Shown piece after piece: positions 1-5,797 of a stretch of DNA of 5,797 nucleotides; the first letter of the stretch is position 1, and each line of letters opens with the position of its first letter. The stretch comes from JAWXCM01 sp034408745 (GTDB lineage: Bacteria; Acidobacteriota; Terriglobia; Bryobacterales; Bryobacteraceae), in assembly GCA_034408745.1 (NCBI GenBank), contig JAWXCM010000309.1, positions 1 through 5,797 of the forward strand, given 5' to 3'. The notes below the pieces were generated by a model. It saw nothing but the letters and a program-made list of their open reading frames with translations. It ran no database searches and was not told the DNA's origin. A program made the position numbers and the translations under genes.

Positions 1-1029
1 GACAAGGCGGCCAACCTCGCCCCCTTCGGTCTCGCGACACCCGCCCTGCAGGTGTCCGTTACCGGCAAGGACAACAAAACCACCACGCTGCAAATCGGTG
101 AGGACACGCCCACCGGCGGCGCCTGGTACGCCAAACTCGACGGCGACCCGCGCGTCTTCAGCATCAGCGGCGGAGTGAAAGGCGGGGTCGACAAGAACTG
201 GCGCGACCTTCGCGACCAGCGCCTCATCACCTCCGACGATCAGAAGCTAAGCCGCGTCGAACTGGCCGCCGGCAAAACTCCCGCGGTCGAGTTCGGCCGC
301 ACCGGAGACAGCGAGTGGCAGATCCTGAAGCCCCGCCCGCTCCGCGCCGACGGGATGACCGTCGACGAACTAGTCCGCAAGATCCGCGACACCAAACTCG
401 CCTCCACCGCTACCGATGAGCAGGAATCGAAGTATGCAGCCGATTTCGCCGCCGGAACCCGAGTCGCCCTCGTCACCCTGACTGACCCCTCCGGTGCTCA
501 GTCCCTCGATGTCCGCAAGAAGGGAGAGGAGTACCTCGCCAAATCCAGCGCCGTCGAGACAGTAGCCAAAGTCGACAAGGAACTGGCTGACAGCCTCGTC
601 AAACCGCTCGACGATTTCCGCGCCAAAAAGCTCCTCGAGTTTGGTTTCAGTGAGCCCTCAAAAATGGATATCCGCGACGCCGCCAAAACTTACTCCATCT
701 CGAAATCGGGTGAGAAATGGTGGCAAAACGGGAAGGAAATGGATCCCACCAGCGTCCAGTCCCTGATCGACAAACTCCGGGATCTGCAGGCCACCGCGCT
801 TCTCGACGCCGGCTTCACTACGTCGGTGCTCGATATTGCCGTCGTCTCCAGCAACGGCAAACGCACGGAGAAGATCCAGTTCTCAAAGGGTTCTCAAACG
901 TGGTTCGCAAAGCGCGAAAATGAGCCCACCGTTTACGCCATCGACAATAAGAAGGTGGAAGACATTCTGGGCGCAGCGGCAGACGTAAAAGCTCCCGCCC
1001 CGCCAACCCCTCCGCCAGCTAAGAAATGA
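1..1029 (+). CDS. DUF4340 domain-containing protein, C-terminal part (5' end outside window)
   Basis: The reading frame is open from base 1, so the gene starts upstream. A GTG at 52 is in frame but is almost certainly internal, because similar protein sequence continues before it. The visible part is 342 residues. It resembles the DUF4340 family (recognised from its general pattern, not by search): alternating short beta-rich segments ending in W-[YF]-A-K and P-x-V-[FY]-x-I (visible residues 42-55 and 301-314), and helical segments of the type D-x-[LF]-R-x-[KR]-[KR]-L-[IL] (residues 69-75 and 204-212). These units recur, giving a modular protein. The last dozen residues form a Pro/Ala/Lys-rich tail. 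Family members usually carry an N-terminal membrane anchor with the rest outside the cytoplasmic membrane, and often sit after ABC-2 permease and GldG-like genes; neither can be seen here. The molecular function is unknown. The stop codon overlaps the pncB start by four bases, so the two genes are probably co-translated. Confidence 0.8.
   Translation, partial: DKAANLAPFGLATPALQVSVTGKDNKTTTLQIGEDTPTGGAWYAKLDGDPRVFSISGGVKGGVDKNWRDLRDQRLITSDDQKLSRVELAAGKTPAVEFGRTGDSEWQILKPRPLRADGMTVDELVRKIRDTKLASTATDEQESKYAADFAAGTRVALVTLTDPSGAQSLDVRKKGEEYLAKSSAVETVAKVDKELADSLVKPLDDFRAKKLLEFGFSEPSKMDIRDAAKTYSISKSGEKWWQNGKEMDPTSVQSLIDKLRDLQATALLDAGFTTSVLDIAVVSSNGKRTEKIQFSKGSQTWFAKRENEPTVYAIDNKKVEDILGAAADVKAPAPPTPPPAKK
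1026..1029 (+). other. ATGA stop/start overlap between the DUF4340 gene and pncB
   Basis: The pncB ATG (1026-1028) overlaps the DUF4340 TGA (1027-1029). With no clear Shine-Dalgarno in front, re-initiation by ribosomes finishing the upstream gene is the likely way pncB is translated, which would tie its level to the upstream gene. Confidence 0.75.
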
Positions 1030-2321
1030 CGGCACTACAGACCGACCTCTATCAGCTGACAATGGCTTCGGGCTACTTCGCCGAGTCCAAAACGGCGGAC
1101 CGGGCGGTCTTTGAACTCTTCATCCGCCGGCTGCCCGAACAGCGCGAATACCTCATCGCGGCGGGGCTCCCCCAGGCCGTCGAATACCTCCTCGACCTCC
1201 ACTTCACCGAAGATCAAATCCAGTACCTCCAGAGCCTGGCCCAGTTCCGAAACGCGCTGCCAGGCTTCTGGGATTACCTGCGTGAGTTTCGCTTCACCGG
1301 CGATCTCTTCGCCATGCGGGAAGGCACTCCCTTCTTCGCCGGCGAGCCGATCGTCACCGTCCGCGCGCCCATCATCGAAGCGCAGCTCGTCGAGACCTAT
1401 CTCCTCGGCATGCTCGGCTTCCAGTCCCTGATCGCCGCAAAGGCCTCGCGAGTCGTAGCCGCTGCGGAAGGCCGGGCTGTAGTCGAGTTCGGCACCCGCC
1501 GAGCCCATGGGCCCGAAGCCGGACGCCTCGCCGGGCGCGCCGCGTTCATCGCCGGATGCGCCGGAACCAGCAACGTCGAAGCCGGACACCGCTTCCACAT
1601 CCCCGTCTTCGGAACGTCGGCCCATTCCTGGGTTCTCGCCTTCGAAGAGGAAACCGAGTCCTTCCGAGCTCTGCAGAAGCTCCTCGGCGACGGCACCGTG
1701 TACCTCATCGACAGCTATGACACGCTCGAAGGCGCCCGCCGTGCCGTGAGCCTGGGACCGCCCATGTGGGGCGTCCGGCTCGACAGCGGGGATCTCGTCA
1801 GCCTCTCGAAACAGGTCCGCCAGATCCTTGATGAAGCCGGCTTCCCCAACGCGAAGATCATGGCGACCAGCGATCTCAACGAGTACCGCATCCGCGAACT
1901 CCTGACCGCCGGAGCCCCCATTGACGTCTTCGGCGTCGGCACCGAACTGGCCACCTCAGCCGACGCGCCGGCCGTCTCCGCCGTCTACAAACTGGTAGAG
2001 CTCGAAGCGAACGGCGAAAAGCGCTACATCGCGAAATATTCGCCTGAAAAGCAAACGCTCCCCGGCGCCAAGCAGGTCTTCCGCTTCGCGTCCAAAGACG
2101 TCGTGGGCTGTAGCAGCGAGTGCATGGAGAGCAGTGCCGAGGCGCTGCTGCGACCAGTCATCATCGGCGGCCAGCTAATCGAGCCACTGCCTTCGGCCAC
2201 CGAAGCCCGCGACCACTGCCGGGAAGCACTGGCCCGTATCCAGCCGGCCAGCCACGCCATCGAATACAGCAGCCGTCTGTTAGATCTGGCCGAACAACAC
2301 AATCGGAAATTCGCGCAATGA
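1026..2321 (+). CDS. pncB: Nicotinate phosphoribosyltransferase (NAPRTase)
   Basis: Cytosolic enzyme that makes nicotinate mononucleotide and PPi from nicotinate and PRPP, with ATP hydrolysis, as the committed step of Preiss-Handler NAD salvage. The protein is 431 residues. The N-terminus TDLYQLTMASGYF (6-18) is the family signature and supports the ATG at 1026. Other visible motifs are EFGTRRAHG (154-162), which binds substrate; FGTSAHS (195-201), where H200 matches the histidine phosphorylated in the family; DSYDT (229-233); GVRLDSGDL (249-257); and GVGTEL (303-308), which fits the PRPP phosphate-binding loop. All key blocks are present, so it should be active. It resembles the B. subtilis/human-type branch more than the E. 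coli type, but with a shorter C-terminus than the roughly 480-540 residues common there. The start overlaps the DUF4340 stop (ATGA) and no strong Shine-Dalgarno is visible (only AAGAA directly before the ATG), consistent with translational coupling. The stop overlaps the pncA start. Confidence 0.96.
   Translation: MTALQTDLYQLTMASGYFAESKTADRAVFELFIRRLPEQREYLIAAGLPQAVEYLLDLHFTEDQIQYLQSLAQFRNALPGFWDYLREFRFTGDLFAMREGTPFFAGEPIVTVRAPIIEAQLVETYLLGMLGFQSLIAAKASRVVAAAEGRAVVEFGTRRAHGPEAGRLAGRAAFIAGCAGTSNVEAGHRFHIPVFGTSAHSWVLAFEEETESFRALQKLLGDGTVYLIDSYDTLEGARRAVSLGPPMWGVRLDSGDLVSLSKQVRQILDEAGFPNAKIMATSDLNEYRIRELLTAGAPIDVFGVGTELATSADAPAVSAVYKLVELEANGEKRYIAKYSPEKQTLPGAKQVFRFASKDVVGCSSECMESSAEALLRPVIIGGQLIEPLPSATEARDHCREALARIQPASHAIEYSSRLLDLAEQHNRKFAQ
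2318..2321 (+). other. ATGA stop/start overlap between pncB and pncA
   Basis: The pncA ATG (2318-2320) overlaps the pncB TGA (2319-2321). The arrangement is identical to the previous junction and decides the pncA start. It suggests coupled, near-stoichiometric synthesis of two consecutive pathway enzymes. Confidence 0.75.
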
Positions 2322-2854
2322 ATACCGTATTTATCGACGTCGACACACAAATCGATTTCTTATTTCCCGCGGGAGCCCTGTACGTGCCCGGCTCGGAGAC
2401 CATTGTCGCCAACCTGGCTGCGCTGAATCAGCACGCTTCCGCCAAAGGCCACAGACTCATCTCCACCATGGACGCGCACGCGGAGAATGACATCGAGTTC
2501 CGCAGCTGGCCAGCCCACTGCGTTGTTGGTACTGTCGGCCAGCAGAAGCCCGCCGGAACCCTCGTCAGCGGCCAGACCCTCTTCCCGAAAGTCACCACCA
2601 ACGCCTTCGCAACCGGAGAAATGGACACGCTCCTCGACGCCCTTGCAGCCGATCGGTACGTGGTCTACGGCGTCGCCACTGACATCTGTGTTGACTTCTT
2701 CCTCAAGGGCTTGTACCGCCGAAAGCAAACCCGCATTCACCTGATCACCGACGCCATTCGCGCCATCGACCCCGCCGCCTCCGACGCCATCTACAACACC
2801 CTGACCGCAGCCGGAGGCCGCCTGGTAACGTCCGCCGACGTACTCACCACCTGA
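2318..2854 (+). CDS. pncA: Nicotinamidase, isochorismatase-like cysteine hydrolase
   Basis: Predicted to hydrolyse nicotinamide to nicotinate and ammonia in the cytosol, supplying PncB next door. The 178-residue protein has the full catalytic set of the family: D9 (in VDTQIDF), K91 (in FPKVTT) and nucleophile C124 (in GVATDICV, which includes the V-A cis-peptide region). The metal site is D52 and H54 (MDAH), H67 (WPAHCV) and probably E60. The W-P-x-H-C-V block and the GVATD-x-C-V block favour nicotinamidase over isochorismatase or a generic amidohydrolase. The frame is open upstream to an ATG at 2120, but the ATG at 2318 is chosen because the fold begins immediately with the catalytic strand (NTVFIDVDTQ), the upstream extension lies wholly inside pncB, and 2318 gives the same four-base ATGA overlap as the previous junction. 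The length is close to small PncA proteins such as that of M. tuberculosis (186). A weak GGA at 2305-2307 may serve as ribosome binding site. Substrate is inferred from motifs and from the pncB neighbour. Confidence 0.92.
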   Translation: MNTVFIDVDTQIDFLFPAGALYVPGSETIVANLAALNQHASAKGHRLISTMDAHAENDIEFRSWPAHCVVGTVGQQKPAGTLVSGQTLFPKVTTNAFATGEMDTLLDALAADRYVVYGVATDICVDFFLKGLYRRKQTRIHLITDAIRAIDPAASDAIYNTLTAAGGRLVTSADVLTT

Positions 2855-2917
2855 CCTGACACCGCCGCAGATTGGGTGCAAACCCGCGTGCTACCCTGAT
2901 ACTTTCCCCGCAAAACC
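2855..2917 (+). promoter_or_regulatory. Gap before thrS with overlapping inverted repeats (possible leader structure)
   Basis: This is the only non-coding stretch between genes. Two mutually exclusive hairpins can be drawn. One is GGGT (2874-2877) with ACCC (2882-2885) around a GCAA loop, a GNRA-type tetraloop. The other is GGGTGC (2874-2879) with GC-T-ACCC (2890-2896), which has a one-base bulge. Neither is followed by a T-run, so this is not a Rho-independent terminator. No convincing -35/-10 pair is visible and no Shine-Dalgarno precedes the thrS ATG. It could be a thrS leader or mRNA processing site, or chance pairing in GC-rich DNA. Confidence 0.25.
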
Positions 2918-4858
2918 ATGAGCAGCATCGACATTACGCTGCCGGATGGCAGTCACCAGCAGGTCGCATCCGGCACCACGCCTATCGACATCGCGAAGTC
3001 CATCAGCCCCCGTCTGGCTGACGACGCAGTAGTCGCCCGTATCAACGGTGAGTTTTATGACCTCACTCGCCCTCTCGAGACCGACTCCACTCTCCAAATC
3101 CTCACGTCGAAGAATCCCGAGGCCCTCGAGGTCTACCGCCACTCGACTGCCCACCTCCTGGCTCTTGCGGTTCAGCAGCTTTACCCCGAAGTGCGCCTCG
3201 GCATTGGTCCGCCCACCGAGACCGGCTTTTACTACGACTTCTACCGGGAACAGCCGTTCCAGCCCGAAGACCTCGAAAAGATCGAGGCGAAAATGTGGGA
3301 GCTCCAGAAGCAGGAACTGCCCTACGAACGCAAAATGATGCCCAAGTCCGAAGGCGTCGAAAAGTACAAACAGATGGGCGAGTTCATGAAGTGCGAACTC
3401 ATTGAGGAGAAGGCCGACGCGGTCTTCAGCGAGTACACCCTCGGCCCCACCTTCATCGACTTCTGCCGCGGCCCACACGTGCCCTCCACGAAGCGCCTCA
3501 AGGCATTCAAGCTGCTCTCCACCTCAGGCGCCTACTGGAAGGGCGACGAGAAGAGCCACCGGATGCAACGCATCTACGGCACCGCGTTCTTCAACCAGAA
3601 AGAACTCGACGAGTACCTCAGGCGCCTCGAAGAAGCGAAAAAGCGCGACCACCGCAAGATCGGTCAGGAGCTCGACCTTTTCTCTATCCAGGAGCTCGCC
3701 GGACCAGGTCTGATCTTCTTCCACCCCAAGGGCGGAACCATCCGCAAGATCATTGAGGACTGGATGCGGGATCAGTACATCGCGCGCGGCTACTCGCTGG
3801 TCTACACGCCGCACATCGCCCGCGCCGATCTCTGGAAGACGTCGGGCCACTACGGCTTCTACGCCGAAAACATGTTCAAACGCATGGAGCTGGATGACGC
3901 GGAGTACCAGCTCAAGCCGATGAACTGCCCGTTCCACATCCTCATCTACGCCGACCGCAAGCGCAGCTACCGCGAGCTTCCGGTCCGTCTTGGTGAGCTC
4001 GGAACGGTCTACCGCTATGAACGGTCCGGCACCATGCACGGCCTCATGCGCGTCCGGGGCTTCACCCAGGATGACGCGCACATCTTCTGCACCCCGGATC
4101 AGGCCGAATCCGAGGTAGTCAACTGCCTCGAGTTCGCTATCGACACGCTGAAAACCTACGGCTTTAACGCGTACGACGCCGAGATCTCCACCTGGGATGG
4201 CGGTAAATCCGGCAAGTACGACGGTACGCCGGAGCTGTGGGAACTCGGGGAAAGCGCACTGCGCAACGCCGTCGCAAAGCTGGGTCTCAAAGCCGAAGTC
4301 GTACCCGATGAAGCAGCGTTCTACGGCCCCAAGATCGACATGAAACTGGTCGATGCCATCGGCCGCCGCTGGCAGCTCTCCACCGTCCAGTTCGACTTCA
4401 CGCTCCCGCGCCGCTTCGGCCTCGAATACATCGCTGAGGACGGAAAGGCGCACCAGCCGCTGATGGTCCACCGAGCCCTTTACGGTTCCATCGAACGCTT
4501 CTTTGGCATTCTGATCGAGCACTACGCCGGGGCTTTCCCCGTCTGGCTCGCGCCGGTCCAGGCCATCGTCCTGCCCATCACGGACCGCCAGACCGCCTAT
4601 GCCCAGCAGGTACACAAGCAGCTTGTGGCGGCCGGCATCCGGGCCACCATCGACGATCGCAGCGAGAAGGTCAACCTCAAGATCCGCGAAGCCCAGCTTC
4701 AGAAGATCCCCTACATGCTCGTCGTCGGCGACCGCGAAGCTGAGAGCGGGATGGTGTCCGTCCGCAACCGCCGCAAGGCCGACCAGGGCGTCAAGCCGGT
4801 CGGCGAGTTCATCGAGATGGTCAAGGACCAGGTCGCCTCGAAGATCACTGAAGAGTAG
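2918..4858 (+). CDS. thrS: Threonyl-tRNA synthetase
   Basis: Essential cytosolic class II aminoacyl-tRNA synthetase that charges tRNA-Thr with threonine using ATP. The protein is 646 residues, almost the same as E. coli ThrRS (642). Domains in order: N-terminal TGS domain (about 1-64, with ITLPDGS at 6-12); editing domain that clears mischarged Ser-tRNA-Thr, with H75-x3-H79 and C183-x3-H187; catalytic core (about 245-540); and anticodon-binding domain (about 545-646). The core shows the zinc ligands C337 (MNCPFH), H388 (DDAH) and H518 (VHRA), class II motif 2 (YRYERSG, 365-371) and motif 3 (GSIER, 523-527). Nothing is missing, so it should be fully functional and proofreading-competent. The ATG at 2918 is the only sensible start: an in-frame TGA lies at 2897-2899 and the TGS domain begins straight after the Met. 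No Shine-Dalgarno is visible upstream. The gene lies 63 bases after pncA and 3 bases before the glycosyltransferase. Confidence 0.98.
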   Translation: MSSIDITLPDGSHQQVASGTTPIDIAKSISPRLADDAVVARINGEFYDLTRPLETDSTLQILTSKNPEALEVYRHSTAHLLALAVQQLYPEVRLGIGPPTETGFYYDFYREQPFQPEDLEKIEAKMWELQKQELPYERKMMPKSEGVEKYKQMGEFMKCELIEEKADAVFSEYTLGPTFIDFCRGPHVPSTKRLKAFKLLSTSGAYWKGDEKSHRMQRIYGTAFFNQKELDEYLRRLEEAKKRDHRKIGQELDLFSIQELAGPGLIFFHPKGGTIRKIIEDWMRDQYIARGYSLVYTPHIARADLWKTSGHYGFYAENMFKRMELDDAEYQLKPMNCPFHILIYADRKRSYRELPVRLGELGTVYRYERSGTMHGLMRVRGFTQDDAHIFCTPDQAESEVVNCLEFAIDTLKTYGFNAYDAEISTWDGGKSGKYDGTPELWELGESALRNAVAKLGLKAEVVPDEAAFYGPKIDMKLVDAIGRRWQLSTVQFDFTLPRRFGLEYIAEDGKAHQPLMVHRALYGSIERFFGILIEHYAGAFPVWLAPVQAIVLPITDRQTAYAQQVHKQLVAAGIRATIDDRSEKVNLKIREAQLQKIPYMLVVGDREAESGMVSVRNRRKADQGVKPVGEFIEMVKDQVASKITEE

Positions 4859-4861
4859 CCG

Positions 4862-5797
4862 ATGAGCTGGGTCTTCCTGCTCCTCGCAGTCGGCTCAGGG
4901 GTGTATTGTCTTTTAGTGGTGGTGGCCGCGCGCAGGTACCTCAGCGCGCAGCCACCACCGCTCCAGGCTGAGATCCCGCTCAGTGTGCTGAAGCCGCTCC
5001 ACGGGCTCGACGCGGGTCTCGAATCCAACCTCCGCACGATCTTTGAGCAGGACTATTCCAGCTACGAAATCCTCTTCGCAGTCCGCACGGAAGCCGACCC
5101 CTCCGTACCCATAGTCCGGCGTCTCCAGGCCGAATACCCCCATATCCCGAGCCGCGTCCTGCTGGTCGGCGAGCCGCCCTGGGCCAACGCCAAAGTCTGG
5201 TCTCTGGAGCAGATGACGGCGGCGGCCACCCACGAGATTCTGGTGATGAGCGACAGCGATATCCGAGTCGACCCCGGGTTCCTGAGGACCATCGCCGCTG
5301 AGTTCCAGGACCCGAGGGTTGGTGTCTCCTCCTGCCCATACCGGGCGGTACCGGGACCATCCTCCGCCGCTTCCACTCTTGAAGCCATCGGCATGAACAC
5401 CGAGTTCCTCTCCACAGCTCTGGTGGCCCGCATGGTGGAAGGGATGAAGTTTGCGCTCGGCCCAACTCTGACTGCCCGCAAACAAGTCATCGCGGACGCA
5501 GGAGGCTGGCCACACCTGGCGGAGTTTCTTGCCGAAGACTTCGTGCTCGGAAACAGTGCCGCCGAGAAGGGCTGGACCGTTTTGTTCTCCAGCTACGTGG
5601 TGGAGCATCACATCGGGGCGCAAGCCTGGCCCGCCAGCATCTCCCACCGCCTGCGCTGGAACCGCAGCACCCGGCGCTCGCGCCCAGACGGCTACGTCGG
5701 CCAACTGTTCACTAACCCGCTGCCGCTGGTGCTGCTCCTGCTACTCGCCCGGCCCGAATGGTGGCCAGTAGCCCTTGCGGTCCTTGCAGCCCGCATC
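4862..5797 (+). CDS. Membrane glycosyltransferase, ceramide glucosyltransferase/HpnI-like (3' end outside window)
   Basis: The frame is open from ATG 4862 to the right edge (312 residues, no stop), so the C-terminus is missing. It has a hydrophobic N-terminal anchor (about 3-23), a GT-A catalytic domain beginning at IPLSVLKPLHGLD (38-50), and a second hydrophobic region (about 285-309). Motifs of the GT2/GT21 lipid glycosyltransferases are visible: a candidate first aspartate D79 (ADPSVP), the metal/nucleotide-binding D131-S-D133 (VMSDSDIRVD), the catalytic-base type D226 (FLAEDFVLG), and HRLRW (262-266) in the place of the (Q/R)xxRW motif. The layout matches ceramide glucosyltransferase and the hopanoid glycosyltransferase HpnI, which adds N-acetylglucosamine to bacteriohopanetetrol. 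Expected role: transfer of a sugar from a UDP-sugar to a membrane lipid on the cytoplasmic face. The acceptor cannot be fixed from this window because no hopanoid or sphingolipid gene is visible. It starts three bases after thrS; a weak GAAGAG at 4850-4855, inside the thrS end, could be its ribosome binding site. Confidence 0.85.
   Translation, partial: MSWVFLLLAVGSGVYCLLVVVAARRYLSAQPPPLQAEIPLSVLKPLHGLDAGLESNLRTIFEQDYSSYEILFAVRTEADPSVPIVRRLQAEYPHIPSRVLLVGEPPWANAKVWSLEQMTAAATHEILVMSDSDIRVDPGFLRTIAAEFQDPRVGVSSCPYRAVPGPSSAASTLEAIGMNTEFLSTALVARMVEGMKFALGPTLTARKQVIADAGGWPHLAEFLAEDFVLGNSAAEKGWTVLFSSYVVEHHIGAQAWPASISHRLRWNRSTRRSRPDGYVGQLFTNPLPLVLLLLLARPEWWPVALAVLAARI

Noticed and set aside
52..1029. 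GTG at 52 as the true start of the DUF4340 gene
   Set aside because: The frame is open back to base 1, and the residues before 52 belong to the repeated module also seen at visible residues 270-280, so the gene starts outside the window.
1503..1512. Ten-base perfect palindrome GCCCATGGGC
   Set aside because: It lies inside conserved pncB coding sequence in GC-rich DNA, is a single copy, and is explained by the codons for the conserved A-H-G motif.
1035..1625. Minus-strand ORF (196 codons) opposite pncB
   Set aside because: Antisense shadow of NAPRTase, low complexity (Gly/Glu/Asp/Val-rich), with no recognisable domain.
2120..2854. Longer pncA start at 2120 (244 codons)
   Set aside because: The extra 66 residues come from inside pncB, are basic and Pro/Arg/His-rich like an out-of-frame translation, and precede a complete isochorismatase-like fold that starts at 2318.
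2851..2860. Short tandem repeat CTGACCTGAC at the end of pncA
   Set aside because: Two copies of five bases around a stop codon is chance-level; there is no matching copy elsewhere to suggest an attachment site.
2872..2900. Possible sigma-70 promoter before thrS (TTGGGT at 2872-2877 with TACCCT at 2892-2897 or CCTGAT at 2895-2900)
   Set aside because: The spacing to TACCCT is only 14 bases, and the 17-base option has a poor -10 match. Each hexamer matches the consensus at only three positions, as expected by chance.
2874..2910. Rho-independent terminator after pncA
   Set aside because: The stems are short and are followed by CTGATACTTTCCCC rather than a T-run.
3524..4615. Long minus-strand ORF (363 codons) opposite thrS
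   Set aside because: It lies entirely antisense to a clearly conserved ThrRS. Its composition (rich in V, E, D, G, A, L) is what strong C/G third-position bias produces on the opposite strand, and no family motif is visible.
4913..5704. Minus-strand ORF (263 codons) opposite the glycosyltransferase
   Set aside because: The + strand frame 4862-5797 encodes a recognisable glycosyltransferase with ordered motifs; the antisense ORF has none and is a codon-bias shadow.

Overview
This is a GC-rich, densely packed bacterial window with every recognisable gene on the + strand. Codons end mostly in C or G, which also explains the long antisense ORFs. The gene families, the codon style and the lack of Shine-Dalgarno sites suggest a soil acidobacterium of the Solibacter/Bryobacter type. 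That placement is an inference from general familiarity, not something the sequence proves.

Layout: (1) 1-1029, the C-terminal part of a DUF4340 protein that starts before the window. (2) 1026-2321, nicotinate phosphoribosyltransferase (pncB). (3) 2318-2854, a nicotinamidase of the isochorismatase-like hydrolase family (pncA). (4) 2855-2917, the only real gap, 63 bases, holding a small inverted-repeat cluster. (5) 2918-4858, a complete threonyl-tRNA synthetase (thrS). (6) 4862-5797, a membrane-associated family 2/21 glycosyltransferase (ceramide glucosyltransferase/HpnI-like) that runs off the right edge.

Genes 1-2 and 2-3 each overlap by four bases (ATGA), so DUF4340, pncB and pncA look like one translationally coupled transcript. 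thrS and the glycosyltransferase are three bases apart and probably form a second pair, either read through from the first group or started in the 63-base gap. PncA and PncB are consecutive enzymes: nicotinamide is deamidated to nicotinate, which PncB joins to PRPP to give nicotinate mononucleotide (Preiss-Handler NAD salvage). ThrRS is housekeeping. The glycosyltransferase probably works on a membrane lipid. DUF4340 proteins are often found beside ABC-2/Gld-type transporter genes, which would lie left of this window.

I found no RNA genes, mobile elements, CRISPR arrays or prophage signs, and nothing I would call an undescribed system. The points most worth a second look are the repeated modular structure of the DUF4340 protein, the tight coupling of the NAD-salvage pair to it, the structured SD-less leader of thrS, and the lipid glycosyltransferase behind thrS.
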